Shown here one piece after another: positions 32,546 through 44,125 of a stretch of 64,000 bases of DNA (within the stretch, counting starts at the first letter, position 1; each line of letters begins with the position of its first letter). The DNA lies in the NCBI GenBank assembly GCA_009760855.2, contig WPIO01000066.1, positions 1,512,501 through 1,576,500 on the forward strand, given 5' to 3'. The DNA is from Cristatella mucedo. Lineage: Eukaryota > Bryozoa > Phylactolaemata > Cristatellidae. The position numbers and the translations under genes were made by a program. Below the pieces are notes generated by a model. It was not told where the DNA came from. It saw nothing but the letters and a program-made list of their open reading frames with translations, and searched no databases.

Positions 32546-33514
32546 CCAGGGCGGCGATTACGACTTTTTACTATCATCTGCTGAAGCCTTTGGTCGCCGC
32601 CAATAATTTCCTTGCCGCAATAGCACTAGTTTCTATCCAACCGGATTGCTCGATGCTGCTGAATGTGATTTCAAGGCAAAACGAGGCTGATGGCATTTCG
32701 CCAAAAACAGATCTCTCAATCGAGGGCAAGACTTGATTTGGACGAAGAATTCAATTTTGAAAGCTTTGAAAATGCCCTTGGTGGGAGTTCTGAATTTGCA
32801 AGGCTGTTGATTGTATCGTGAAATGGCATTGAAAAACGCCATTGCAGTAATTCAATGTAAGAGTTATCTGGTCCTAGTATCAGCCAATACATTCAGAATA
32901 CGTAAAGAATCCCATCTCAACATTGAGGGCGCTGTTAATCTCTCGTAATTCTCGATGAGAAACGTAATTAATGCAAGTATAAAAGTGCTAGAGAAATTCT
33001 CCCAGTGTTGTGGTTACATAGTCTTTGATTAAGAAACCTTAGCAGTTCGTAAGAGTAATGACAGTCCCACAGTCAAAATTGAATAATTGGGCTTACATAA
33101 CACAGGCGCGATAAATGATGTAAAAATAATAGTTCAAAACTTGCTAAGCAACTATAAGGAAGAAATTTCCATGCATATATCACAAAGGGCTGCTAGTAAA
33201 AATTTAAGGACTTCCTGTAGTATCCAAGTGAGTTAATCAAAATTGCAAGGGCGTTGTTTAAAAACGTTTCCAACCTACCAAGTACATATAAGTAGCCTCT
33301 AATAAGGATCTAGGTACGATTGTTTTACCGTCTGGGAATTCATTTGCTGATATTGGCGGAAAACTAACCAATCTCACAAGTATATGCATGCGATTAAAAC
33401 AATTCAAATTCTCTATACGGCATGCGACAACAGCATAATCGGCGGAAGTTGTTTGATTTTAACTTGTGATATTTGTTAAAATGCTAAAAACGCAGCTATT
33501 TATCATATCATTAT
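32546..33514. other. No gene recognised
   Basis: AT-rich, unique-looking sequence with no clear open frame. Confidence 0.4.
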
Positions 33515-33663
33515 TGGGTCCGTATCGTCGTTCCCCCTTTGCTTACCCATGCTGACACTGTTCATGATGCCAGTGGGGTACGGACATCCCCCCCCCCGAC
33601 CTTCCCCCCCCCCGACATACCCGCCCCCGACTTTTGCCCACTGAGGCAGGACATTCCCCCGGG

Positions 33664-34075
33664 TATGTGGTTTAGGGTTTAGGTCTTAGGGTTTAGTGTT
33701 TTGGGTGGTAGGGATTAAGCGTTTTAAGTATTAGGGTTTAGGGTTTAGGGTTTTTAGAGTTTTTATGGTTTAGGGTTTACTGCTTAGGTTTAGGGGTTTA
33801 GTGTTTAGGGTTTAGGTTTTTTTAGGGTTTAGGGTTCAGTGATTAGGGTTTAAGGTTTAAGGTTTACGGTTTAGTGTATAGGGTTTTAGGGTTTACGATT
33901 TAGGGTTTATAGTTTAGAGTTAGGGTTTTTATAGTTTAGGGTTTAGGGTTTCGTTTATAGGGTTTAGGATTTGGGGTTTGGTGTTAAGTGTTTAGTGCTT
34001 AGGGTTTCGAGTTTTAGGGCTTGGGGTATAATGTTTAAAGTTTTAGGGTTTAGGGTTTATGTTTTGGGATTTAAT
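33664..34075 (+). repeat. Degenerate TTTAGGG (telomere-type) array
   Basis: About 40 units of gggttta, many perfect and others altered (gggttttagggtt, ggttcagt, gggtttaagg). All are in one orientation. TTTAGGG is the plant-type telomere unit; animals usually have TTAGGG. The array is interstitial and decayed. Confidence 0.85.
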
Positions 34076-34139
34076 GTGGGCTGCGCTTCTGCCGCCTAAA
34101 TCCACCAGTGCTCGTGTTCCGAGTTTTAATTAGTGCGTA

Positions 34140-34373
34140 TTATGGCGTAACTAGATCTCTTGAGCTCGAGTTATACTCAGTAGACCTCTGAGGCTTAGAG
34201 CTCATTTGCAGGAATGTGTGGCACGCCGTAGCACGCGCCGCTTTGACCTGTACGAACACGTGCCTGGCGGCGTCGAGCTGGACCGAACTTCCGCCGGACC
34301 AAACACTATAGCTCGCTGCTGCCGCCGCAGCCGCAGCCGCAGCCGCGGCAACCGCCGCCGCCGCTCGCTCCAT
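34140..34373 (-). other. GC-rich exon-like ORF inside the insertion (polyalanine N-terminus)
   Basis: A 77-codon minus-strand frame starting at an ATG in strong Kozak context (acaaATGGag): MERAAAAV, polyalanine, then SYSVWSGGSSVQLDAARHVF. Sharp GC and CpG rise against the AT-rich flank. It looks like the first coding exon of a host gene, with a 5' leader, captured by the element. The family is unknown, and a splice donor is not clear (CAG/GTCAAA at about 34239 is a weak candidate). Confidence 0.35.
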
Positions 34374-34804
34374 TTGTAACTATCTTTTCAATTCATCCAT
34401 TCTTCTAATTATACTGAGTTGATTTTATTTTAATAGAGCGTGAAATTTATTTGATCACATATATATATATATATATCTTTATTCTTAGTTATACATTCGT
34501 CAACATATGGGGGGGAGATGCCTAACCCGCGGCGAAATGTCCCGAGGGGAAGTGTCCTAGGGTTCACCAGGGGGTGGTAAATGTCCAGGGCGAAGCGTCC
34601 AGTGGGGCAAATATCCTACAACCGCTCTCAGTAACCATGCTTTGATGCTGACCCTGTGCCCTTCATCTCTAAACATATTGTGATCGTTTGTCATTGACCA
34701 TGCTACTGCTAACCACTTAATCATGCTTCCATTGCAGTAAAAGTGAATTGCGAAGACAGTTATTGTGTTCTCTGAAGGTTCAATAGAAAATGGTTGATTG
34801 CTAA

Positions 34805-36649
34805 TATTATTGATACAAAAGAAATATGTTATGTAAATAATGATTAATTGCTTTAAGCTGAGCAGGCTATTATACTTAAAACCTTTTGACATATTAGCTT
34901 GCACATATTATGAAATTTTTATCCATTAAAGGAAATATTGTAATCCCTTTAAACCGAAGCTATTTGAGCTTAAAAAACATCACACCCAAACCTCAAAGAT
35001 TAAATCTTTAAAATTTCTACTTTGGTTACAGTTCAGGTCGTGAACTAGATATCATACAATCCGAGAGTGTACAATTTAATTTTACTCTCACCAAGTACGT
35101 GTATTTTCAAGTAATTATCTTCAGCTTGTGCTTGTATCTTAGGCCTTAAATTTAACACCATTCCAATTTCTTTTAGTTGCGATGAGAACGACTCTCCTGC
35201 AAGGTAACAGGGCAACGCTGACTGCCGAGATTAAGGCTTTACATTTGCCGGCAGACCTGGAGATTACACATGGGAGGAGAGTCGTATTTCAGAAAATTGG
35301 CAGAACCACATCGATAGTGAGAGATTTTGATGCACCGTCGGGGTGTCGCTTCAGTGGCATCATCGATCGTCTCTGGTTTATTCGGTACATTTGCATTGCT
35401 CAAGCGTTCCGCTCGGGCACGGGTATCGACGTGGTCATATACCATGTGCGGCTAATACTAATTACAACGAGAATTGATAGGAACTTTGAAGGACGGTTTA
35501 ACTTCATAATGACACCGCATCAACAGATCCCATGGCATGCACTTTCCAGAGCCTTTTATCCTACAAGGATGACACATTTGTTAGTCAATGTTGTGGAGGG
35601 TAAGGTATTTATTTCTGATAAAGCCTGATGCAAGATTTATTCTGCTAACTAGTGGGAAATCTTACTTCATTCAGTCTGTAGTTAAGCCTCAGACAAATGT
35701 ATTCATAGGAATATAATGAAGCTACTATTGGATGTATAATTAAGAATGTCGTAATAACATTTCTCGATTTCAATACTATCTCAATTTACTAAAGATGTTA
35801 TAAGCAGTTCAAAAATAAAGAGTCAGGGAGCGTCCTTTAGTGAAATAAGCTTAAGAAAAGACTCCTCAGTAAAACGTTGTCATGTGAAGCTGACAAACGT
35901 TTTTGCGAGTTGTAGTTTCCTGAATTTACAGGTCAGTTGTGGACTATCACTGAGAAGTATAAGTAATAATTAGAGCTTGAGTGTAAGTTTCAAGCTTTCT
36001 TTAACTTAGTAGGTACTTCTATATACACACATTCTCATTGCTCAAAATATTCTCTCAAGCGAGCAGTGTACGGACTTTTAGGTCTGTTTTGTTGTTTAAT
36101 CTGAACTGCCTTCTTCCACATTCTCCAGGCTTTCGACTAGAAGCTCTTTTCAATCGGGCTAGGCAACTCATAAACGTTGTTCAAAATAAACAAGTCAAGA
36201 TGTGCTTTGAACTAATCTCAAATCCTGTGGACATTTAACCTTTAGTTTGTCTAATTCCAAAGCGTGGAACTCTATCCTGACTGAAAAGGCTAGATTTTCT
36301 GACACGACACAGTTTTCAAAGGAAACATCCTCACTAAGTTCTCACATAATAATAATTTGCTTTGTCCTTGTGAATATTCCCTTGTGTTTTTGTTTTTATC
36401 CTGGCAGACACTGTCGGATCTTCCACTAACAATTTTAATTTTCAATGCTGACACTCTGCATATGGTGTCCGTTCATCGCATAACTCATTTAGGAGCAGCT
36501 ATTATATTCATTGGTTACATAAAAAGGTGCATAAGGTATTTATAACACACTAGCTAGGGGTCCCAGCTCTGACTGATTCTGCGGTTCCATCCTTGACTCT
36601 CGGTTTATTAACAGGCACCACACAGCTTCTGAAACTGCGATCATACAAA
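34805..36649. other. No assigned gene; one 148-codon plus-strand frame
   Basis: AT-rich except for 35170-35640, which is listed separately. Short frames elsewhere have no features. Confidence 0.35.
35182..35628 (+). CDS. Possible coding exon, unknown protein
   Basis: 148 open codons in a locally GC-richer patch, preceded by a good acceptor-like tttcttttag (35175) and containing a donor-like gaGGGTAAGG near 35598. The predicted text (for example HGRRVVFQKIGRTT, GRFNFIMTPHQQIPW, THLLVNVVEGKVF) is protein-like. HGRRVV and LLVNVVEG faintly recall extracellular CSPG-type repeats, but I do not claim homology. It has no LINE match. If real, it is a single internal exon of a gene that I cannot otherwise see. 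Confidence 0.25.
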   Translation: MRTTLLQGNRATLTAEIKALHLPADLEITHGRRVVFQKIGRTTSIVRDFDAPSGCRFSGIIDRLWFIRYICIAQAFRSGTGIDVVIYHVRLILITTRIDRNFEGRFNFIMTPHQQIPWHALSRAFYPTRMTHLLVNVVEGKVFISDKA

Positions 36650-37130
36650 TAGTAGCACATTTTCTCGTGCCCAAATGATTGGTCGCACGATTCTTCGGCG
36701 GGTGGGTGGATGGAACTTTATTGGTAAACTACGCTGAATACTGAAGGGACGTAAAATGGAGAGACCGCACCTTAAAGCCGATGCAACGCTTGACTGGTAG
36801 CCAATGCCTGTCATTATGAATCGGTCTAGTATGAAAGTTTGACGTTCACGGCGGACGAGCCTTGATGCAGAATTTTGCACCAACTGTACACTCCCGGTGG
36901 CGCCTGCTGCTAGACCAGAAAGTAATGAGCTACAGATGCCAAGACAAGAAATCTCCAATGCTTGGAATAAATTTAGATTTGGTAGCTCGGCCTGAACAAG
37001 CCAAAAAAAGTAAAGGTCAAATATAAAAAAGTAGGAAGACCTGACTGCGGAGCTGATGTGGTAATCTAATAAAATGTCACTTTGGCATATGATACCTAGA
37101 TTTCTTCCAAAATCAAAAGCAGATATTCAG
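36650..37130 (-). mobile_element. LINE-A fragment
   Basis: Minus strand: LINE-A from the TVKSANYH/LGVMF region (tctaggtatcatatgccaaagtgac) to ORF2 RSLQYSA-like codons. No 3' tail. Stops in all frames. Confidence 0.85.
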
Positions 37131-37916
37131 GCAAAGCAGATTTTGATTCTTAAACTTTCAGGATCGACAGTTGTTCAGCCGATGCATGAAACTCCTGCAT
37201 TGGATTCATAAGTCCTAGCAAGCTATGTCCCAATTGCAATTTTTCTACGTCAGTCAGAGAATCATGAAAAGAGTCACACAGAGCTGCTTGTGGCATGCAC
37301 GCATTGAAAAGAACAGATTTTCAGGAAATTAAGAACAATAATTGGTCTGGAAGGCGAGGCACTGTGTTATTGTACCTAGCACTCGCATCCCCAAGCGGGA
37401 TAGCTTAAACCGTAAAAAGAACGGAATCGACTACGAAAACCTGTGGTATCCTATACTTCAGAGGTTGATTGGCTGATATATGTTCGCTCAAATCAATACT
37501 CTGATGTCTCTCTCGGAGATAGGACCTGAACTAATGCCATTTAGTGCCAGTGATGCTCAGGTGAGTGAGAGACACTTAAGAAGGGCTTAGTGATCGATAG
37601 TATCACAAGCAGACCGAAGACCGATCGAAACCGGTTGAGATACTCTACCTAAGGTTGCATCGACAATAATGGTAGAAGGGAGTTGTGGGTGGAACTTGGT
37701 AAATTTTTCTGACAATAGTGTTTCTGTCTCGAGTAGACTAGTGCCCTGATGCACAACCTTTTTTTATAGAAAGCACTGGGACGTGAACTAAGGATGTTAT
37801 TCGTGCATTGAAGCAGAAGATCTATGCATTCTAGATGCAGCACAGCAATAACTAGATCTAGATGAATAGTTGTGTTCTTTGAATGGTTGAAGAACTTCAG
37901 GACGAGGTCACTAACA
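37131..37916. other. No gene recognised
   Basis: AT-rich sequence with no open frame of note. Confidence 0.4.
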
Positions 37917-37920
37917 CACC

Positions 37921-37982
<62 letters not shown>

Positions 37983-37995
37983 ATATATATATATG
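37917..37995 (+). repeat. (CA)n(TA)n microsatellite
   Basis: About 30 CA units followed by about seven TA units, then atgtatta. Pure and probably polymorphic. Confidence 0.95.
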
Positions 37996-38614
37996 TATTA
38001 CATATATACGGTTCATTACTGATGACGACTAATGAGGCTATCTACGAATGGGCATAGCTTCCTCCTGCCCTCAATGATAAACACGTCTGATTATGGTCAG
38101 TATGAAATTTATAACCTCTTCAATAGGCCTGAATAATTTTTCACAGATGACATAATAAGGGAATAACACAGAGGTTGAATATAAACGGAGAACCACAAAG
38201 GACTAAAGACGAGCTCTTACGATTTAAAATACAAAACTGCTTCGTCTGCCAGACCGACCGTGTTCCTCAATCGTTCAAGTATAATATCGTACTCACTAGT
38301 GTCAAAGGCAACATTAGAGACCTGGAAGCACTACGTTAGCGACGTTCATGTCATGCTATGTTATTGGTAACGCGGACGAGAGCTGTTTCAGTGGAGTGCT
38401 GCAGTTTGAACCGGATTGAAACCATTCAGAAATGCATTATTTTAAATGCGTGCCACTAGCTACTTAGCGATTATTTTTGTAATTCTTCAACAGAGAATGA
38501 GGAATTGAAACCGACCAATAATTTGTAAGGACCTGATTATATCATTCATTTAATTCAATTATCTGTTTAACAATCGCTGATTTGAATGACTTGGATACTA
38601 TGCCGTTGTACAGA
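37996..38614. other. No gene recognised
   Basis: AT-rich; no coding or repeat signal. Confidence 0.4.
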
Positions 38615-38935
38615 GATGCATTGAAAATCTTGTTTGACCACATTTAAAAGAAACTTAAAAACATACCTATTTAGGACAGCATTTAGTGGGTCCTTGTGAT
38701 TTGTCCTCGATGTGCTTATGCGTGCTGATACTGTTCATGCTGCCACTAACCACATTTGCATGCTGACCCAGTGCATGTAACCCCTAACCATGTTATTCAT
38801 TTTGTTTGTTTTTCAAGCATGATTTTACTTACTATTCTATTGCGTATCACTTTGCAGCAAATGTAAAGCGCCTAGAAAGAGATTAAGTTCTCTGAGGGCG
38901 CTTTATCAAGTGCAATATTATTATTATTATTATTG
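38615..38935 (+). mobile_element. LINE-A 3' end, well preserved
   Basis: gaaacttaaaaacatacctatttaggacagcatttagtgggtcc to the ATT tail. It displays the terminal hairpin clearly: taaagcgcc (38864-38872) pairs with ggcgcttta (38897-38905). Confidence 0.92.
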
Positions 38936-39384
38936 TTTGTGGCTTGGTTAATTTTGTCTGCCAATTACAATGACTGAGGTGATTGCATAGGATCTTCAGG
39001 TTACTGGCTCATTTTACTAGACCTTGTTAACTTGGCCACGTCTCATGCTGAAACATAGGAAAATCTTTTAAGGAATGCCATAGGTTGTGATTAAGCAAGT
39101 GCTTTACTCGTTGGAGGCTTTACATAGGCATGAAGATGCATATTTATCAGTAATAAAAGTTAACAACTTTTCGGCCGAGCCGGTTATATCTGGGTAGTGC
39201 GAAATCTTGGGGCTACCTAGCAAATTGTTTACCGTCTTATAGATTCGTTTTTGGTATGACTAGAGCACTTCAGTTTTCAAGCGAAACAGAAAGCTGTGGA
39301 TTTCTTAAACTTTCTGGTGTATGCTACAAGGAAGTCTTAGGCATTTAGTAGTAGATCTTCATCCGACCCAGAATTCTCGAAATT

Positions 39385-39640
39385 ATTTTCAAGCCCGATT
39401 TTAATAAGGCGCCTCTTTTAAAAAATCTTTAATAATTGAAACAAATCTAAAAAATACTGGACACGGGCCGAATGTATATTAGCGTGCTCGTTCAGAGCAC
39501 TTTTAAGTGTCAAATTTACTGCATCTGTGATGGTATTGAGGTTGTCAATCGAGTTCGGGTGCAAAATAAGGAGACCTGGGTCACACACAGATCTCAAATA
39601 ATATCTCAATAATATTTTTGGCCAATGCTTTTTTAATTTA
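39385..39640 (-). mobile_element. LINE endonuclease-linker fragment (LINE-B like)
   Basis: Minus-strand frame at 39418-39609 includes SIDNLNTITDAVNLTLKSAL, which matches GSLDTLTDAMNMTLRSAL in the long LINE-B copy (about 17437-17478). An internal piece with no ends. Confidence 0.75.
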
Positions 39641-39754
39641 AGTCGATGGAAAAACTTGACATTAACATTACTCTGAACTCACAAAGGCAATATGAACAGT
39701 AAAAGAGAACCAAAAATGAACAGTCGGGATTACGAGTCATAAAAGAAGGTCAAT

Positions 39755-40525
39755 GTCAAGTCTTCCTACTTTCAGCTACATAACATTGCTATAAATCAGG
39801 CTTGCTTAGATAGGGATACCACATCGAAGTTGTTCCATGCGTTTGTGACATCAAGTCTTGAATTCTGTAACTCACTACTTGCTGGCCTACCGGTACGTGC
39901 AATCAAGCACTTGGCTTGTATGTCGAGAGCATCTCAGTTGCCACTGCACACCACTTCTCGCCGACTTGCACTACTTGGCTAGTAGTCAAGTAACGGATCA
40001 AGTTCAAGGGTCTATCGCTAACTTTAAGGTCTCTTCATTATTTGACTCCAGCCTACCTATCATATCTACTGATCCACCAGGCCAAGCATTGTTTCACCTG
40101 CTTTTTGGAAATTAACTGTTGAGCTATACCTCATACAAGCCTCAAATCCTTTGGAGACCGTGCATTTAGTTCGCACGCTCCCAAAGCCTGGAACTCACTC
40201 CTGACTTGCATCACGACATTCCCTGAAATGACCACATTCGAAAAGAAATTAAAAACGCACCCATTTTATGAAGGCACTTACTGGGTCCCTGTGATTCGTC
40301 CTTCAAGTGCTTATGGGTGCTGACTACTGTCACACACTGTCACACTATCACTAACCACACTTGCATGCTGACCCTGTGCACCTAACACTAACCATGTTTA
40401 TCATGTTGTTTATCAAGCATGACACCTCTCACCATTGAATCATGTTAACTTTGAAGCAAATATAAAGAGCCAACAAAAATTTGAGTTATCTGAGGGCGCT
40501 TTATCAAGTATATTATTTATAATTT
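39755..40525 (+). mobile_element. LINE-A copy, about 770 bp
   Basis: ctactttcagctacataacattgct through the ACLDRDTTSKLFHAFVTSSLEFCN-like region to the ATT-like tail (ttatcaagtatattattt). Decayed by small indels. Confidence 0.9.
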
Positions 40526-40529
40526 TTAT

Positions 40530-41405
40530 TGTTAATTTTATTAACTTACCACCAACCTTGACAGATCGCACGGACTGAAATATTCTGAAACAGGGTTGTA
40601 GATGTTAAACACAAAACCTACAAAGCAGGGCGCCGTCAGGGGTTTGAGTAAGCATAAATGCATGTAACTCAGCCTGGACAGAGTGTTGATCACTAATAAT
40701 TAACCCCTTGGTTTGAAACGATCTTACATCTAACCGATGAAATTTAAGAGGCTGTCTAATAACTGATCACTGATTAAGTGGCTTGAGTTCTTTTTGTAAT
40801 GTAGTGATATTTAGCCGGCAGACTCAGCCATTTCAAATATAAATTGGCCCCTAGTAAAAGTTGCCTGTAGGATTTTCGTAATATGCTGAAGCACTTGGGT
40901 ATTCAAGGTTTGATAGCCGAGCGTTTGATAGGGCGAACTTAGTATGTGGGAAATGTCTGAGAAGCCGGATCAGAAACTATTCACTAATTGAGACATAGCA
41001 GCTTTCGCTATGAGGGTCATGGTCAGGGTTGGGCATTCGAGGATAGCTCACAAACAGTCACAGTGAAAATGTCAGAGGAAAGCCCGAATGTATCATAGAG
41101 AAGGCAGATTAAGGTTCACTCTGTGCTTGGAGTCGCCCGACGCTGCTTTCCAGCACGTGAAGTGGAGGATAATGACGATGAAGATGCCGATGATGACGTA
41201 GTCAATAGTCTGGAAAAAGGGGATTCTATTAAAAATTGCAGGTGTCAAAGCGTCTGGCAGAGCTAAGGAGCTCGGGATTCATACGAAAGCTTACTTACCA
41301 AAGTCCAAGGCCCATCTCACGAAGTATTACGACAGACTTGCTATTCAAAACCTTGAAAGCATACAATATACAATATCGTATATCAAGTTAATATATTTCA
41401 GGGAC
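40530..41405. other. No gene recognised
   Basis: AT-rich; short frames only. A GA-rich patch at 41155-41200 has no coding support. Confidence 0.4.
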
Positions 41406-41410
41406 AAAAA

Positions 41411-41625
41411 TAATAATAATAATAATGCACTTGATAAAGCGCCCTCAGGGAACTCGATCTCTCTCTGGGCGCTCTACATTTGCTGCAAAGGGAAATGCAA
41501 TTGAATGGTGAGTGATATCATGATTGATAAACAAACGAAATGAATAATATGGTTAGGGTGACATGCACTGGGTCAGCATGCAAATGTGGTTTGTGGCAGC
41601 ATTCACAGTGTCAGCACTCAAGAAT
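41411..41625 (-). mobile_element. LINE-A 3' end fragment
   Basis: AAT repeats, then gcacttgataaagcgccctcaggg, gcgctctacatttgctgcaaag and gtcagcatgcaaatgtgg. About 215 bp, 5'-truncated. Confidence 0.92.
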
Positions 41626-42119
41626 AAAACTACCAGAGTAACGGTGAAGACATTTAAAACTGACGTTGCTCTCACGATATCTCACAGCGTCTGCAACGGT
41701 TATCGTAATTTATTTCTGTTGTAATAAAACTGCAAGAATGTCTATTATTAGGCTCATGATTACACATAGGATTATTAATACTAAAAATCATGTGTCATAA
41801 TACGATAATTTCATTTTTCAATGCAGCGATTTTTCAAATTTCTTGTGGAGTTGCCCAGTAGACCTTCATCAGCATATATTTAATTTATAGAAAAACCTGC
41901 TGATACCTTCAAGTGCAGTTATAATCAGGTAAAACACTAGAAATGTTTTGATATTTAAGACTTTGTTCACTTCGTCACGCTGTCTAGGTATGTCGGTCTT
42001 TTCAATTTGTTTAGCTAGATTCAAAGCTAGCACTATCTAAGTGAGTTTCAGAGTGTAGACCATTTGTCCAAATTTTGTAACGTCAATTCATTTGTTTTTT
42101 GCTTAGAATCTCAATTTGA
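41626..42119. other. No gene recognised
   Basis: AT-rich spacer between an antisense and a sense LINE-A tail. Confidence 0.4.
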
Positions 42120-42223
42120 AACAATGAACTTCAATTATCGTTTCCCATTGCAGCAAACGTAAAGCGCATAGAAAGAGATGAACTTCTCTGAGGGCACTTT
42201 ATCAAGTGCATTATTATTATTCA
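42120..42223 (+). mobile_element. LINE-A tail fragment
   Basis: cgtttcccattgcagcaaacgtaaagcgcatagaaagag to the ATT tail. About 100 bp. Confidence 0.88.
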
Positions 42224-42229
42224 GAACTG

Positions 42230-43080
42230 TGAAAGCATATGCGACTAAAAAATCATTTTAGATCATGAATAATTTTTGACAAAATATCGCCTAGTTAACC
42301 CTACAGTAGTTCTAGGGCCGTAAGCTTGCTTTGTCAATTTAGATTAAATAACCTCTGAGGCGACTTGAACTCGATTCTAAAGAATCCATAAGCAAAGGTT
42401 CGCCACTTGGCCATTGTAAAAAAAAATTGTAAAATCAAGGAAGTATCAAGCCAGGCACAACAGTTTTAAGCCGGAATTGACGTGTTTCTGCCAGTAATTT
42501 ATGTACAAATATCAAGCATACACTCAACAACATAATAATTATAAGCATAAGCATAAGAATTGCATAAGAATAAGCATGAGAATAAGCATAAGATTAAGCG
42601 CGAAAAGAGCTTCCCAATAAAGAAAAAAGAGTTTCGAATCAGTTAAGGGTTAAGGGTTAAGGGTTAAGGGCCAGCTGGTTACTGGTGGAACCGGCCGGCT
42701 TTCAGTCGAGAATAGGTGAAAGCTAAGTCGATGCATGAAATGACTCTGAGATCATAGAAAATTAAGGACTGTCGTGTTTATGCCTGAAAAGTAGAGTTTC
42801 CTCAAGCACAAGGAGACCTGATTATGAAATCTGCTGGTGTGCCTGTATGGGCATTACGGACACCTTGGGGGGGGGGGTCTCTGGCAAGCAATTGCAGCCC
42901 AGTCTTAAAAATTTATACAATGATTTCAGTTTAGTCTCACTTACAAACACACGAGTAGCTTTTCTATGCTAACTCATGAGAATCTACTGTGTAATGGCCA
43001 TCAGTGATGGCTTAGAATTTCCTTACATCTTGCGGTCTCATCCTTGAGATGTATTGTCCCCAAGACTTCTTCCTCAGGTA
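42230..43080. other. No gene; short tandem repeats
   Basis: Holds ATAAGC-type hexamer repeats (42535-42600), four perfect TTAAGGG units (42643-42670) and a G-run (near 42870). No open frame. Confidence 0.5.
42643..42670 (+). repeat. (TTAAGGG)4
   Basis: Four exact 7-bp units, close to but not equal to known telomere units (TTAGGG, TTTAGGG). Interstitial; too short to interpret. Confidence 0.95.
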
Positions 43081-43152
43081 GGTATCACGTCCGATTCCTA
43101 CCTAAGATTAGTAACCATCTTCAGCGTTGGCTCGCAAAACATTTACATTGCC

Positions 43153-43305
43153 AGGCTGGATCGATTCAGGGGTTAAGGCGCTCGCTCCGACCAAGATCCG
43201 CCTAAGGTCGTGGGCTCAAGCCCTGAGGCATATGTACAGCGCCTGAATAGAGATTAAGAACTCTTGGGGCGCAATGCAAATGAATTGTATACTTTTATAA
43301 AAATA
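43153..43305 (+). mobile_element. SINE-2 copy inserted in LINE-B
   Basis: ctggatcgattcaggggttaaggcgctcgctc (A-box region), ggtcgtgggctcaagccc (B-box-like), then catatgtacagcgcctgaatagagattaagaactcttggggcgc. The last segment is a near-copy of the LINE-A terminal stem-loop. Ends in aaatgaattgtat. Confidence 0.75.
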
Positions 43306-43939
43306 CAAATGAATTATGTAGCTCCTAAGTTCTGCATCGGCTAGATTATTACAATACTGTTTTGTTTGGACCACTGACAAAAGCAACCGGCCCACTGCAG
43401 CTGGATATGAATATATCTACAATGCTAGGTTGGAAATCTTAGAGGTTTGCCCATTTGTCTCATTTGCTAAAAGTGCTAGAACGGCATCCAGTTGAACGTC
43501 AGGATACAGAGCAAATCCCTTATTTAGACCCTCAAGGCTAGCCACGGCTTGGCTCCTACATACCAACCTTAACTGCTGCACCAGCTTCAGCCTCCTCTTG
43601 TTCTCGAGTTCTGTATGGAAAGTACATTAGCTGTGTCATTCCTCAGCTTAAAGATCGCTGGCGACAAATGCTTTTTCTCTTATGGTCCTAACTGTGAACT
43701 CGCTACAGCTATTCTCATGCAAAAAAATTACTCTCCAGCTGCCAGATATAGCACATCCTTTCCAGCAATCCTAAATTGCTACTTCAATGCTTCTTACTAC
43801 CTTACCTGATCTCTAGGCTCTGCTATGCTACCTATTTTCTCCGTGTCGCGTAAAATGAAGTATGTTTCATGCCAAATTAATACAAAAAGCCGCTCAGATT
43901 GTGAGTGAGCTATTCAAAGCTCACCTGCCTAACACCCAC

Positions 43940-44125
43940 GCTGCCACTAAAAACATTTGCATGCTGACCCGGTACTTTTCAACGATAACCATGATATTCT
44001 GGCTGTTGATCGAGCATGCTACTACTAACCATTCAACCATGCCTACTTTACAGCACTTTTAAAGCACCTAGAAATAGTCTGAGTTCTCTCACAGTGCTTT
44101 ATCGAGTGTTTTTATTATTATTACT
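43940..44125 (+). mobile_element. LINE-A tail inserted in LINE-B
   Basis: gctgccactaaaaacatttgcatgctgacccgg through aaagcacctagaaatagtctgag to the ATT tail. About 185 bp. Confidence 0.85.

Larger units (their letters stand above)
33578..34634. mobile_element. Unclassified ~1.05-kb insertion with telomere-like arrays and C/G-run termini
   Basis: Inserted in a LINE-A tail. The left end has ggacatcccccccc and ggacattcccccggg; the right end has aaatgtcccgaggggaagtgtcc and aaatgtccaggg, that is GGACATTTCCCC-type blocks in both orientations. ccagtgggg occurs at both edges (33574 and 34598), a possible target duplication or terminal repeat. Inside: degenerate TTTAGGG repeats, a GC-rich alanine-coding segment and an AT microsatellite. 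No transposase. I know no family with this full layout; GC-rich repeats of this sort are seen in some invertebrate genomes, but I cannot name one with confidence. Confidence 0.55.
33515..34800 (+). mobile_element. LINE-A 3' end split by a GC-rich telomere-like element
   Basis: 33515-33577 (gctgacactgttcatgatgcca) and 34635-34800 (accatgctttgatgctgaccctgtgcc to attattgat) are the two halves of one LINE-A 3' end. The piece between them is foreign. Confidence 0.7.

Noticed and set aside
33664-34075. A true chromosome end
   Set aside because: The array is degenerate, only about 400 bp, and flanked on both sides by parts of one LINE-A copy, so it is interstitial.
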